A stretch of DNA of 28,764 nucleotides, taken from positions 1-28,764 of IMG/VR virus record IMGVR_UViG_3300048836_001241; one strand, given 5' to 3'. The first letter of the stretch is position 1, and each line of letters starts with the position of its first letter. Made by a program: the position numbers and the translations under genes. This DNA comes from a virus. A model generated the notes under the pieces. That model did no database searches and was not told where the DNA came from. It saw nothing but the letters and a program-made list of their open reading frames with translations. Shown here in pieces: positions 1 to 9,400 of the stretch.

Positions 1-4
1 ATGC

Positions 5-30
5 AAAACGCCCGAGCCTAAGCCCGGGCG
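5..30 (-). terminator. Rho-independent terminator of the host tRNA-Lys gene
   Basis: Read on the minus strand, a GC-rich stem (outer 6 bp CGCCCG/CGGGCG, with a few inner pairs) is followed directly by TTTT. It begins about 10 nt after the CCA end of the tRNA fragment and points the same way. It most likely terminates the tRNA transcript and therefore belongs to the host chromosome side of the junction. Confidence 0.75.
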
Positions 31-40
31 TCTGATGCGG

Positions 41-89
41 TGGTGAGCCGGACAGGATTCGAACCTGTGACCCGCTGATTAAAAGTCAG
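41..89 (-). tRNA. Partial tRNA-Lys (anticodon UUU), 3' half only; probable att site
   Basis: On the minus strand the sequence gives the anticodon loop CTTTTAA flanked by CTGA/TCAG, then the variable loop, a perfect T arm (ACAGG-TTCGAAT-CCTGT), the acceptor 3' strand CCGGCTC, the discriminator A and an encoded CCA. The 5' acceptor strand expected to pair (GAGCCGG), the D arm and the outermost anticodon-stem pair are absent: the base at 90 would put C opposite C. The gene is therefore cut at about position 89. Many integrases recombine in a tRNA anticodon or T arm and leave this kind of 3' remnant at the far end of the element. The interpretation as attR/attL is inference; the integrase is not in the window. 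Confidence 0.85.
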
Positions 90-126
90 GTCAGGGCTTT
101 GCCTTTTCAATGGCTTGGCCCTGACC
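89..126. repeat. Inverted repeat abutting the tRNA break; possible late-operon terminator
   Basis: Perfect 9-bp arms GGTCAGGGC (89-97) and GCCCTGACC (118-126) enclose a 20-nt loop that has a further GCC/GGC pairing. On the minus strand the stem is followed by TGACTTTT, so it could stop late transcription before it enters the host tRNA remnant. Its position exactly at the point where tRNA homology ends also fits an element-borne part of the attachment region. Nothing else recognisable lies between 90 and 179. Confidence 0.5.
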
Positions 127-179
127 GAAAGTGCAAAATGCGGGGGTCGTTTTGGTGGTTTGCGTTATCCGCGCGGGGG

Positions 180-407
180 TCACGGCCCCTTGCGACTGAG
201 GTTTTTCAGCCAGGCGAAACCGGCCGTGCCGCTGGCGATCATGCCGGCGATCGAGCTGGCCAGAAGGGTCAGGTCAATCGGGCCGGGATCCAGCGTGTTG
301 GTCGCGGCGTCGTAGGTGGCCCAGCCGCGGGCGACGGCGATGGTGGCCAGGGTCGAGAAGATCAGGCCCAGGACGTAGATGATGATGCGGGTAGCAGACC
401 AGCTCAT
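180..407 (-). CDS. Candidate holin, two-TM small membrane protein
   Basis: This 75-residue protein has two hydrophobic segments, about residues 7-29 (RIIIYVLGLIFSTLATIAVA) and 44-67 (IDLTLLASSIAGMIASGTAG), joined by a short polar loop. It ends in a basic tail (KNLSRKGP). This is the size and shape of a class II-type holin, which opens the inner membrane so that endolysin can reach the wall. It is the last gene of the operon, 46 nt after the endolysin gene. A good ribosome binding site, AAAGGAG, lies 7 nt before the ATG. No family motif proves the role; the call rests on topology and position. It could instead be an antiholin or an unrelated small membrane protein. Confidence 0.65.
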   Translation of the reverse strand: MSWSATRIIIYVLGLIFSTLATIAVARGWATYDAATNTLDPGPIDLTLLASSIAGMIASGTAGFAWLKNLSRKGP

Positions 408-453
408 GTGCAGTCTCCTTTCGGGATAGGCCGGGCAGCCCGCCCGGCGGGGA

Positions 454-870
454 TCACTTGGGGTAGTCTTTCCAGGGCAGCTGCCAGTGCGGCCCGTCCT
501 TGAACGACCGCCAGTCGCCGCCCCATTCGATCGGGATGCCCTCGGCCTTGAAGGCGGCCTTCACGATCGGTTCAAGCTGGCGGATCAGCGGCCAGTTGAA
601 GAGCTCCTCCGTCTCCAGCTTGCCGTCGCGGTCCAGGTCGACCAGCGGCACGATGTCGACGGCATGGCCGGTCAGGTGGCGGCTGCGCATGGTGCGGGAT
701 GCACCGATGCGGACCAGCTCTTTCTGGCGGGCGATCGTGCGCAGGCCGTCGATCACGCGGAAGGGGAAGGGCGCTTCCTGCAGCGCGCGCGTCATGCCGC
801 GCACCAGGTGCGGATGAACACCCTGCAGCCGGGCGGTGCTGATGGTATCCCACTGACGGGTCTGGGTCAT
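454..870 (-). CDS. Endolysin, M15-family L-Ala-D-Glu / D-Ala-D-Ala peptidase
   Basis: This 138-residue zinc peptidase should cleave peptide cross-links in host peptidoglycan at lysis. The M15 signature SRHLTGHAVD is at residues 63-72 (zinc ligands His65 and Asp72). The third ligand is in GPHWQL (His128), and IEWGGDW at 114-120 carries the usual catalytic Glu region. The size matches single-domain endolysins of the phage T5 type. There is no signal peptide, so it should need a holin. The chosen ATG sits in an ATGA overlap with the upstream gene, and AAAGGAA precedes it. The same frame stays open to 1173, but that extension is Arg-rich shadow sequence lying over the neighbouring gene and was rejected. 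Confidence 0.92.
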   Translation of the reverse strand: MTQTRQWDTISTARLQGVHPHLVRGMTRALQEAPFPFRVIDGLRTIARQKELVRIGASRTMRSRHLTGHAVDIVPLVDLDRDGKLETEELFNWPLIRQLEPIVKAAFKAEGIPIEWGGDWRSFKDGPHWQLPWKDYPK

Positions 871-1166
871 GGCTTGGTTCCTTTCTCGAAGTAGCCTCGC
901 AGAAGCATGTTGGTGTCGCGGGCCTCGGACTTGATCTCGGCCAGGCTTTCGCTGATGCCGTCCAGGCGGGCCGACATGCTGGACAGGCTGTTCTCGGCCG
1001 ACCGCAAGCGGCTGTCGTCGCCCCGCGCGGCGGCCTCCATCGCGTCGAGGCGCGTGTCGATCGAGGCGACGGTGGTCGTCAGCTGCCCCCAGCCGACAGA
1101 GATCGCGACGGCCATGGCCCCAAGGGGGATCAGTGTGGCGAGGTTGGGTTCGAACTTCACGGCCAT
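867..1166 (-). CDS. Membrane-anchored coiled-coil protein of the lysis cassette
   Basis: This 99-residue protein has one N-terminal hydrophobic segment (about residues 9-27, LATLIPLGAMAVAISVGW). A long amphipathic helix follows (about 32-92) with heptad-like spacing (SIDTRLDAMEAAARG, SLSSMSARLDGISESLAEI). The single TM with a probably periplasmic coiled coil resembles an inner-membrane spanin, or an inverted version of XhlA-type lysis proteins. No outer-membrane lipoprotein partner is visible nearby. It overlaps the endolysin gene by ATGA and starts 6 nt after the tailspike stop, with no strong ribosome binding site of its own, so it is probably translated by coupling. The function is inferred from architecture and position only. 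Confidence 0.7.
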   Translation of the reverse strand: MAVKFEPNLATLIPLGAMAVAISVGWGQLTTTVASIDTRLDAMEAAARGDDSRLRSAENSLSSMSARLDGISESLAEIKSEARDTNMLLRGYFEKGTKP

Positions 1167-1172
1167 GCGGCA

Positions 1173-3890
1173 TTACCCCAGCAAGTTGATGTTGAAGAAA
1201 GTTTCGCCGTTGTCTCCGACCAGATCGGCGCTGTCGGTGCCAAGGCCGTCGACCCGGACGCGAAGCTCCGCGCGCTCGCCCGCCTCCAGGAAGAAGAACG
1301 CCGAGACCTGCCCGCGCCAGATGCCGGCAGTGTTGATCGCGCCGTTCGGGACCAGGTTTGCCACGGCCCGGTTGATCTGCGTGGTGGCAGGGGCCGCCGC
1401 GTAATGGACGATGCTCAGCTGAGCCAGGGTGACAGAGGCCCCCATGCCGTCCATGCGCACGCTTCCGGTGAAGGCGTAGACCCCAGAGGATGGTGCGGTG
1501 AAGACGCCTGCGCTGACGGTTCCATCGGTGTCGTAGAGGTCGCCCCCGTTGGCGAAGGGGATCACATACTCGGTCGCGTTCCCGGTCACGTTGTTCTGGT
1601 TCGGGCGCCGGCCGGCAAAGCGGGTGGCGGCGTTCATGTTGAGGGTAAGCGGCGATCGGGTCTGCACCTTGTCGACCGGGGCCATGTTGCCGGCGATGAT
1701 ATGGGGCAGTTCCGGCCCGGGCTCTGGGCGCTCGATGCGGATTGCGGTGGGGGAACTCTGGATCAGGTTCGACTGGATCAGCATCCGGCCCGACACTGTG
1801 CCGAACTCGGCTTGCCCGCCGCTAGTGTAGGCGGAAAAGCTGGAGGTGTTGAACCCGGTCAGATCCTTGCGGTTGGGGTTGGCATAAAGGGTCACCACGC
1901 CCGTCGCGACATTGTACTCGGTGTAGGCGATCAGGCCGTTGATCTGGGTCATGCCGCCCACGCCCGAGAAAGTGAGCGCTTCGCGGTTGAAGTTCGGGTT
2001 GCCTGTGCGGGTGAAGGGATGCGACAGCCGCGACGTGCCGACAGCCGCCCAGCTTCCGTTGCCGACAACAGGCTTTTCCAGATAGGCGTCCTCTTCCCAA
2101 AGGGCGAGGGTGTTGGCGTCAATCACCTCGACCTTGACCGGCTTCGGAAAGCCCCCGGCCGCCGTGAAAAAGCCGATGGCCGGGGTGCCGGTGATGGTGC
2201 GACGGTTGCCGCTGACCTGGCCATGGCTCGGGACAGTGATCCTGACCGGCGTCACCGTGCCGTTGATGGCAGTGATCGTGAGTTGCGGGAAGGTGATGGT
2301 GGGGATTGCCGCGCGGGTGATGTTGCTGATCGGCATGGTCGTGTAGTAGGCGCGGTGCTGGATGCCCCGGTCGCCATTGTCGCGCAGGACGTTGCCAAGG
2401 ATGCCCGAGAACAGGCTCTCGGTGTCGCCCTTGTTCCCGACGACAATGCCGCCGTTGTTCCCGTCATACCCATGGTTCAATGCCCACATGACACCGAGCA
2501 GCTTGTTGCCGCCGAAGTTCCCGACGCCGCCGCTTTCGGCGACATAGTTTCCGGCAATCAGGGTATCGGTGCCCTCGTCGCACTGGATGCCTTCGCCGCC
2601 GGATCTCAGAACCGAGTTGCCAAAGCAGAGCGCGGCCGTGCTCTTGCCGGTTGAGATCCCGCCGCCGTCCACGTCCCACAGGTCGCAGAAGAGCGTCCGG
2701 CTGCGGAAACCCTTGACCGCCAGGCCGCCGCTTCTGAACGTCTGGCAGTTCATGATCAGGCTGTAGTCGGACCCCAGCGAGATTGCCGCCTGGGTCAGGC
2801 CGTTGATCCCGTCCCAACCGCCGTCGATCTTGATGTTTGACACCGTGATGAACTCGGGCGTCGGCACGATCGGTCCGGCCGCGATGTCGAATTCGTCCGG
2901 CGACTGGAAGATGACCCCGCTGTTGGCCCGGGTAATGTAGCCCATGCCGTCGGCCGTGTGCGTCGTGCCGGGGGCAAGGATGTCGTCCAGCCCGCCGTTG
3001 ATGGTCCAGTTGCCGTCCCATTTGGCGGTCGGGCGGACCGAGGCGTTCATCCTGGCGATCATCGCGTTGGCGGCGGTCTTGTTCTGCGCTGCAGTGCGGC
3101 CTGATCCGTCCATGCCCACGCCGAACTGGGCGGGGTAGAAGATCGTGCGCTGCAGCTGCGCGACAAAGCCGCCCAGAAGGGTGTGGTCGCCGAATTCGTC
3201 AGGCGTCGCGCCGAACTCGGCCAGCGTGCGGACGCGGTAGGTTGCAGCTCCGCCGTCGCCCGGCGCGAAATAGCCGTTGGTCTGGATGATCTTGCCGCTG
3301 GCCAGGAACTGGACGGGCAGGGCCTTCATGTCGGCGACGGTCTGGCTGTCGTTCAGCGTCCCGGCAAAGGAGGCGGCGATGGCGGCCGATGCTGCGGCGG
3401 CAAGGGCGCTGGCCTGGGCGCTGGAGATCTCGGTCACCGTCGGGCCGCTGACCACGCGGCTTCCCTGGCGGACAGGCACGGTGTCATCATCCCAGATGAA
3501 GGGCGGCAGCTCGCCCCGGATGCGGATCGCGCCCTCGGTGACGGTGCGCACCTCCTGCACGGTCTGGACGGTACGGTCGAGCTGCGCCTCGAGGCCCTTT
3601 TCGCGCTCGCCCAGCACGCCAAGCCAACCCTGCTCGTCCGGGGTCACGCGGTCGATGAAGAGGGTGCGGCCGGCATGGGTGGCGGCGGCGGCGGGGGTCA
3701 GGAACAGGCTGCCGACGGTGTCGCTTTCGGTCGGGGTCAGGGTGAAATCGGACGGGTTGAGCTGCGTCTGCACATCGTCGATCACCACGAAGGCCCGGAT
3801 CGCGCCCAGGGCGTAGGGGTGGGTAATGCCATAGGGGCCGATGCCCGCCACGGTATATTCGGGTGTCACGACCCAGGCTTCGACAGTCAT
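1173..3890 (-). CDS. Tailspike: T7 gp17-like anchor, beta-helix, C-terminal jelly-roll
   Basis: This 905-residue receptor-binding protein starts with a T7 gp17-type virion anchor (about residues 1-115, with NPSDFTLTPTES and the RVTPDEQGWLG segment). An Ala-rich helix follows near 155-178. The middle (about 190-560) is rich in short Gly/Asn/Ser beta turns (INGGLDDILAPGT, SNIKIDGGWDGING, GNKGDTESLF), typical of a right-handed pectate-lyase-like beta-helix that often cleaves surface polysaccharide. The end (about 770-905) has the pattern SGVYAFTGSVRM ... ERAELRVRVDG of C1q/TNF-like trimeric beta-sandwiches. A strong ribosome binding site GGAGG (3897-3901) lies 6 nt before the ATG, which overlaps the upstream stop as ATGA. 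Enzymatic residues could not be assigned by eye. Confidence 0.85.
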   Translation of the reverse strand: MTVEAWVVTPEYTVAGIGPYGITHPYALGAIRAFVVIDDVQTQLNPSDFTLTPTESDTVGSLFLTPAAAATHAGRTLFIDRVTPDEQGWLGVLGEREKGLEAQLDRTVQTVQEVRTVTEGAIRIRGELPPFIWDDDTVPVRQGSRVVSGPTVTEISSAQASALAAAASAAIAASFAGTLNDSQTVADMKALPVQFLASGKIIQTNGYFAPGDGGAATYRVRTLAEFGATPDEFGDHTLLGGFVAQLQRTIFYPAQFGVGMDGSGRTAAQNKTAANAMIARMNASVRPTAKWDGNWTINGGLDDILAPGTTHTADGMGYITRANSGVIFQSPDEFDIAAGPIVPTPEFITVSNIKIDGGWDGINGLTQAAISLGSDYSLIMNCQTFRSGGLAVKGFRSRTLFCDLWDVDGGGISTGKSTAALCFGNSVLRSGGEGIQCDEGTDTLIAGNYVAESGGVGNFGGNKLLGVMWALNHGYDGNNGGIVVGNKGDTESLFSGILGNVLRDNGDRGIQHRAYYTTMPISNITRAAIPTITFPQLTITAINGTVTPVRITVPSHGQVSGNRRTITGTPAIGFFTAAGGFPKPVKVEVIDANTLALWEEDAYLEKPVVGNGSWAAVGTSRLSHPFTRTGNPNFNREALTFSGVGGMTQINGLIAYTEYNVATGVVTLYANPNRKDLTGFNTSSFSAYTSGGQAEFGTVSGRMLIQSNLIQSSPTAIRIERPEPGPELPHIIAGNMAPVDKVQTRSPLTLNMNAATRFAGRRPNQNNVTGNATEYVIPFANGGDLYDTDGTVSAGVFTAPSSGVYAFTGSVRMDGMGASVTLAQLSIVHYAAAPATTQINRAVANLVPNGAINTAGIWRGQVSAFFFLEAGERAELRVRVDGLGTDSADLVGDNGETFFNINLLG

Positions 3891-6433
3891 TGATCACCTC
3901 CAAGGGATCCGAGGGCATTGGAAAGATCGGGCAGGCGGGCGTCGCCGCCGGTGCCGCGTACGGGGATGAAGGGCTGGGTGCCGTAGTCCTTGGCCATCTT
4001 CTTGACCTTGCGGCGGAAGATCAGCTCGGCCTCGGGATCGAGGAAGGCCTGCAGGTTGTCAGCGACCAGGCGGCTGTAGGCGGTGCGAACGTACCAGGCG
4101 GACGAAAAGAACGGGGTGTTGCTGCGCACAAGGCCCGCGAGGTCGCGGCCGATCAGCGTGTCCTCGCCGTTCACCGCGCGGGTGATGTTGCTGGCGATGG
4201 GGCCGATGATGTCACCGGCAAGGCCGGCGACCGGGCCGGCCAGCGTCTCGCCGATGCCACCGCCCACGCGACTGGTTTCGGACTGGAAGAAATCCCCGAA
4301 GATGCCCAGGCCGCCGCCCTGGAAGAGGGCCGCCATCCAGAACTTGCCGGTGTCCATCGGGCGGGGATCGTTGCCCTTGACCAGCTCTTTCAGCTGGATC
4401 GCAAGGGCGCCGGTTACCAGAAGCATGCCACTGACCTTGGCGGCATAGCTCCAGCGGTTCATGCCCCAGCTGTCGGCCTCGGCAAAGCGGCGGTACTGGT
4501 TCAGCATCAGCGACAGGCTGAAGGACTTGTAGGCGGTCGAGCTGCGGGCAAGCTCGCCCAGGAAGGTGCCGGGGGCAGACGTGCCCTGCAACATGGCCTT
4601 GCCCTCAAGGCTGGCGCTGGGGATGGCCATTTCCAGCTGCTCCTGGATCGCCATCTGCCAGCGCATGGCCAGCCCCTCGGCCTCGACCCGTGGCATGGCG
4701 GTCTGGGTTTCCAGCCAGTAATGCGGGGTCATGAAGTCCGGGCCGTCCAGCGCGGGGCCGCCGTTGCCGCCCGGCGCGCTTTGCGCCTTGGGGTAGAAGC
4801 GGGTGGCGGGATCCCGCATCAGGTCCCAGTCGGCGGCGGTGATGCCGCGCCGTTCCAGCATCAGCCGCGTGCGCGGGTCGATCTCGGCAAAGCCCTTGCC
4901 GGCCATGTCGGCCAGGTGACCCGCGAATTCCATCTGGAAGGCGATCTTGCGCATGTCGGTGACAAAGCTCAGCCCGGTGGCGCGCAGGGTGAAGCTGGCC
5001 AGGCGATCGGGCAGGCCGGTGCCGAAGGTCTTCCCGAAATAGCGCGCCATGGTGCTGCCGCTGTCGGCCAGCGTCTCGGCGACATAGCCCATGCGGGCGG
5101 CGGTTTCGCGGGTGGCCTGGGATGCCATCAGCTGCACCGACCGGCTCATCACGTTCGTGCCCGACAGGCCGATGGTGGTTGCGGCGGCGCTGATCGTGGC
5201 GGCGTCGGTGACCGAGGACACGACCGCGCTGCCCAGCTGGATGCCGACAAGGGTCGACCGGACGCCGCCGAAGAACCGCGCCCAGCCGACGTGATGGGGG
5301 ATGTTGGCGCTGCCGTTCTGGTGGGCCAGCATGGCCATGGCGGTCTTGCCGGCGCGGGTCACCCGCTCGGCCAGCTTGCCGTCACCGCGCTCGGCCGCCA
5401 GCTTCTCGGCCACCTGCGTGGCGTATTGCAGCCCGGTGCGCGGGTTGGGCCCAAGGACCCGCATCAGCGCCACGTCGCCGGCCAGGCCGTGCAGCCCGCC
5501 GATCATGGCGCTGAAGGGGTCAGACGTGCCGAACTCGCGGTTGTAGTCGATCCAGGACGATCCGTCCTTGAAGTGCAGGACGCGGTGTTCGGCCCGCTGG
5601 TTGGCAAGCGCGCGCCCGCCCATCGACAGGCTGGGGTCACGGTCATCCCAGCCGCGCGTGATGATCCCGTCATAGACGTCCTGCAGGAAGGTCTGCACGT
5701 CGGCCCGGGCCGGGATGCTGCCCTTGGCGGCAAAGGGCTTGCCGGTCGCGTTGTCGATGATCCGGTCCCAGGCCAGAAGCGGGGTGATCTTCTCGGCCCA
5801 GGCGTCAAAGCCCTTCAGCCGCAGCTGGCCCGCGTCGTGGCTATGGCTCACGCCGAAGTCAGCCAGGTCGCCAATGTCGCCGCCGTAGCTGTTGAAGGCC
5901 CGGCGCATGCGCTGCTGCTGGGTGCGGATCGTGGCGGCCAGGGTCTTGGCCAGGGCGTCGCCGGTCGCCTCGTCATGCAGCTCGCGGATCAGGTTTTCCA
6001 GAAGGCGCGCGTTGCGGGAATTCGACAGGACGTTGGTGCCGGTCTCCTTCAGCACCTGCTCGATCGCGCCGTTGATCGTGCTGACATAGGCCTCGGTCAG
6101 GGACCGGACGCTCTCGGCCCTCGATCCGGCATTGGGGTTGTATTCCAGAAGGCCCTTGATCGCGGCGGCGGGATCTTTGGCGGTCAGGATCGTCTGCCGC
6201 AGCCGCGCCATGGCCTGCAGCTGGTTCAGCACCACATGGCGGCGGCGGGCGGTCTTCGCCTTGTTGGCCTCCTTCAGGTCGGCGGCGGCGCGGGCGCGGG
6301 CCTGGGCCAGTGGCATGGCCGTGCGGTAGCGGGCGACCAGCTGGTCGAACTCGGCAATCATCGCGATGCCCCGGGCGCGGTCCAGCTCGCCAAAGTCGAT
6401 CGCGCGCTGCAGGCAGTCGGCCATGTTGGTCAC
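3887..6433 (-). CDS. Large internal virion/polyvalent protein with LPD38-like C-terminus
   Basis: This 848-residue, mainly helical protein has an Ala/Arg-rich helical N-terminus (ARARAAADLKEANKAKTARR) and no enzymatic motif that I recognise. The last ~80 residues (from about 771: SNTPFFSSAWYVRTAYSRLV, then NLQAFLDP and RRKVKKM) match the pattern I know from the C-terminal LPD38 domain of large phage 'polyvalent' proteins (NTP..N-LWYTRAA..., ...P-GYLRRME-R-KK). Two amphipathic or hydrophobic stretches near 660-735 could be membrane-active. It follows the 1416-aa polyvalent gene with TGAGTG spacing, so the two may act together as injected core proteins. The start is GTG at 6433: GGAGG (6441-6445) is 7 nt upstream of the GTG but 16 nt from the in-frame ATG at 6424. 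Confidence 0.75.
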   Translation of the reverse strand: MTNMADCLQRAIDFGELDRARGIAMIAEFDQLVARYRTAMPLAQARARAAADLKEANKAKTARRRHVVLNQLQAMARLRQTILTAKDPAAAIKGLLEYNPNAGSRAESVRSLTEAYVSTINGAIEQVLKETGTNVLSNSRNARLLENLIRELHDEATGDALAKTLAATIRTQQQRMRRAFNSYGGDIGDLADFGVSHSHDAGQLRLKGFDAWAEKITPLLAWDRIIDNATGKPFAAKGSIPARADVQTFLQDVYDGIITRGWDDRDPSLSMGGRALANQRAEHRVLHFKDGSSWIDYNREFGTSDPFSAMIGGLHGLAGDVALMRVLGPNPRTGLQYATQVAEKLAAERGDGKLAERVTRAGKTAMAMLAHQNGSANIPHHVGWARFFGGVRSTLVGIQLGSAVVSSVTDAATISAAATTIGLSGTNVMSRSVQLMASQATRETAARMGYVAETLADSGSTMARYFGKTFGTGLPDRLASFTLRATGLSFVTDMRKIAFQMEFAGHLADMAGKGFAEIDPRTRLMLERRGITAADWDLMRDPATRFYPKAQSAPGGNGGPALDGPDFMTPHYWLETQTAMPRVEAEGLAMRWQMAIQEQLEMAIPSASLEGKAMLQGTSAPGTFLGELARSSTAYKSFSLSLMLNQYRRFAEADSWGMNRWSYAAKVSGMLLVTGALAIQLKELVKGNDPRPMDTGKFWMAALFQGGGLGIFGDFFQSETSRVGGGIGETLAGPVAGLAGDIIGPIASNITRAVNGEDTLIGRDLAGLVRSNTPFFSSAWYVRTAYSRLVADNLQAFLDPEAELIFRRKVKKMAKDYGTQPFIPVRGTGGDARLPDLSNALGSLGGDQ

Positions 6434-9400
6434 TCAAGCACCTCCATTGGGGGCGACGGCACAGGCCTGCGCCACGGCGTCGGCCGTGCGGTCAGCGTCG
6501 ATGTCGTCCAGGATGTCGCCGGCGCGCACGCGGGTGCCGTCGGGCAGGTCGATGTCCAGCGCCGCAAACTCGCCCAGGTCGCTGCGCGCCCGGTCGATGG
6601 CAAGGGCGGCGGTGTCGATGGGGGCCAGCGCTTCGTCAGCGGGGCGAGAAAGGGGCATGTCGGGGTTGGCGGCGGGAATGGTGCCCGGCGGGGTGTCAGA
6701 GGTGCCTTGGCGGCCCGCTCCTGAAGTGGGCGGTTTGCTGTTGAAATCGTCGACCCGACGCGCCATATTCAGGACGTCCTCTGCGGGGCGGATAGCCTTC
6801 GGCGAGGTGCCGGCATCGGCAACTGCGGCCGCGTCTACCCATTTGACCGCAGAGGATCCTTCCAGGAATTCGACGGCTTCGATCGTGTAAAGCGGGTTTG
6901 CCCGACCTTCGCGCGCATCCTGCTTGACGGTCATCTTGACCAGCGCAGGGCGTCCGTCCGGTGACTTCATCGGCACGAAATAGCGGTGCACGGCTGCGAT
7001 GTTGGGGTTCCCTGCCCGGTCCGGCTTGGACCAGCCCAACCGCGAGGCGGCAAAGAGCGTGTCGATGTTTGCAATGGCGCGGGTGTGCAGCTCCGGAGAC
7101 GTCGACTTGGCGACTGCAGACTGGCTCAACATCTTGTCCAGCGCGTTGCGTGAAACGGTGGCCTCGATCCCCGTTGCCTCGTTGCGAAGCGCTCGGCCCT
7201 GAAACTCCTTTACCGCCTCCCGTGCCTCGGCGAAGGTGCCTGCTTGCCGCGACACGGTGGGTTCGCCCAGCGACGGCCCCCGCAGCTCTGCCTCGATCTC
7301 GGCATGCACCGCCTCGGCCGCCGGGCTCTGTGCGCCCTGGTCGAAGTCGTCGCCCTGCCGGTCGGCCACGGCCTCGACCGGGGCTTCCTGGCCGGGGCGG
7401 GCGAAGGTGCGGGCGGTGCCGAAGTCTTCGGGCAGGTCCTTGAAGATCTCGGGGTCGATCGTGCGCAGGATGTCACGCGGACCGGGGGCGTCGAACATCC
7501 CGTCGCCGTCGGTCGGGACCTTGCGCGCCTCGTCGGCATAGCGCTTCAGGAAGCTGACGATCTTGTCGGTGGGGGTCGACCGGCCGTCGCGCCAGAAAAC
7601 CTTGACCAGGCGGACGGTCAGGGGCGAGATGGCACCTTCAAGCATGTCGGGGCTGTTGATGATGTCGCTGATGGCCTGGCCGATCCCGCCCTTGCCTTTG
7701 GCGGCCATTTCGCGCGCGTCGTCGATCAGGCGCACGGCGTCCTGGACGAAAAGGCTGATGTCCATTTCGGGCGGGACAAGCCCGGCCTCGATGTCGGACT
7801 TCAGGGCGGCCCAGTTGGGGGCGGCCTTGGCCAGCGCCTGGATCAGCGGGATCAGGTCGTCCTCGGTGATCTCGGTGTACTTGGCCAGGATGTCCGGGGC
7901 ATCCCAGGCGCGCGCGAACATCAGCTCTTGCAGGGCGCGCTCGCCGGATCCGTTCAGCTGGCCGCCCTTGCCGAAGAAGGCATTGCGCTCGCTGCGCGAC
8001 AGGGTGGCCATGGCGGCGCGGGCGAAGTCGGCATTGTCCGGGTGCGACAGGCGAAGGCCGGGCTTCAGACGGGCCAGCGTGGTGGAGGTCAGGCCGCCCC
8101 GATAGGCCAGCGCCATTTCGGTGGCGTTCATCCGGGCGATGCCGCTGTCCTGGGCGTCGACGACAAAGCCCTTGCGGGCGGTTTCGTCAAACTCGGTCTT
8201 GCGGCGGGCGATCAGGACCGGGCGTTCCATGCCTGCAGGCACCTCGAAACCGGCGGCCTCGATGGCACCGCGATACGCCTGGGCGCGGTCGGGGTGCAGC
8301 TCATAGGCGCGACCGATGGCCATGGTGCGGCCGTTGCCGCTTTCGATCATGTTGTCGGGCCCGACGATCGGCGTCCCGGTGGCGGCATTGGGCGAGGGCA
8401 TGAGCTGCGCCGGGTCCAGCCGGGCAGCGGTGGCGGCGACCCATTCGTCGCTGTTGATCCGGCTGCGGTCGCGTGGCTGGTAGTCGCCGCTGGCGCGGAT
8501 CAGCGACCGGTAGTCGACGACCTCGTAGTCGACGTCGATCCGCTTGTCGTCGCCATAGGCGATCTGGTTCTGCCCGGTGTAACCGCGCGAGGTGGGGCCC
8601 ATGGCGGGGGCCGGGCCGTCCGTACTGCCGGGGGTCCAGTCGCCGCGGGGGCCCTTGTAGCCCTGCCAAGCGCCGGTGCCCTGGCGGATGAAGATCTGCT
8701 GGGCCAGATACTCCTGGAACTCGGGCGTCATCACCTCGTCGCCCCGAAGGTTCAGGTCACGCTTCAGCATGGCCAGGGTGTCGCCGACGATCTGGTAGCC
8801 GCCCATGGGCGTGGAGACGCCGTTCTCCTTGTCGGGACGGTTGGCGGCGACCCATTGGCCGTAGGGGCCTTCAGGGCGCTGGAACTCCAGCCACTGGTCG
8901 ACCGTCATCTTGCTCGGCTTGATGTTGCTCCACTTGCCGCCGGGGCGGTTGGAGAAGCCGAAGAGCGCGTCGAAGTCGCCGCCGCTTTCGGTTGCAAGGA
9001 TCCCGCGCCGGACGGGATCGGTCCAGCCTGCAGGGGCGTCGGGGCCGATCTCGGGCAGGGTGACCGTCACGCCGGACCGCGCGGCCGGCGCGTATGTGGC
9101 ACCGGCCCGGCCGGCCTCGATGGCCTTGGCGAAATAGGGGTCAAGCGTTTTCGACGTGGTGTCCGGCCCCCAGCTGGAGACGCTGCCGCCGCCGACGTGC
9201 ACGCCCCAGGAATAGTGGCCGATGCCGGGATAGACCTTGGCAGCCTCATACAGGAAGCGGGCGTAAAGCTCCGGGTCCTCGGTCGGGGTGACGGGTCTGC
9301 CGTTGCGGGTCAGGACAACGTCGCCGGTGTGAGCGACGCCGTTCGCGTCGACGTCGTGGCGGGTGGACCCGATCGGGCGGTTGCTGCCCGGGATGCGGCC

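Noticed and set aside
871-1173. N-terminal extension of the endolysin frame
   Set aside because: Runs in another frame over the coiled-coil lysis gene and is Arg-rich; the M15 domain is complete from the ATG at 870.
3863-6724. 953-codon plus-strand open frame
   Set aside because: Lies fully opposite the 848-aa gene and the end of the 1416-aa gene; the product is Gly/Ala/Arg/His-rich with no domain. An antisense shadow of GC-rich third positions.
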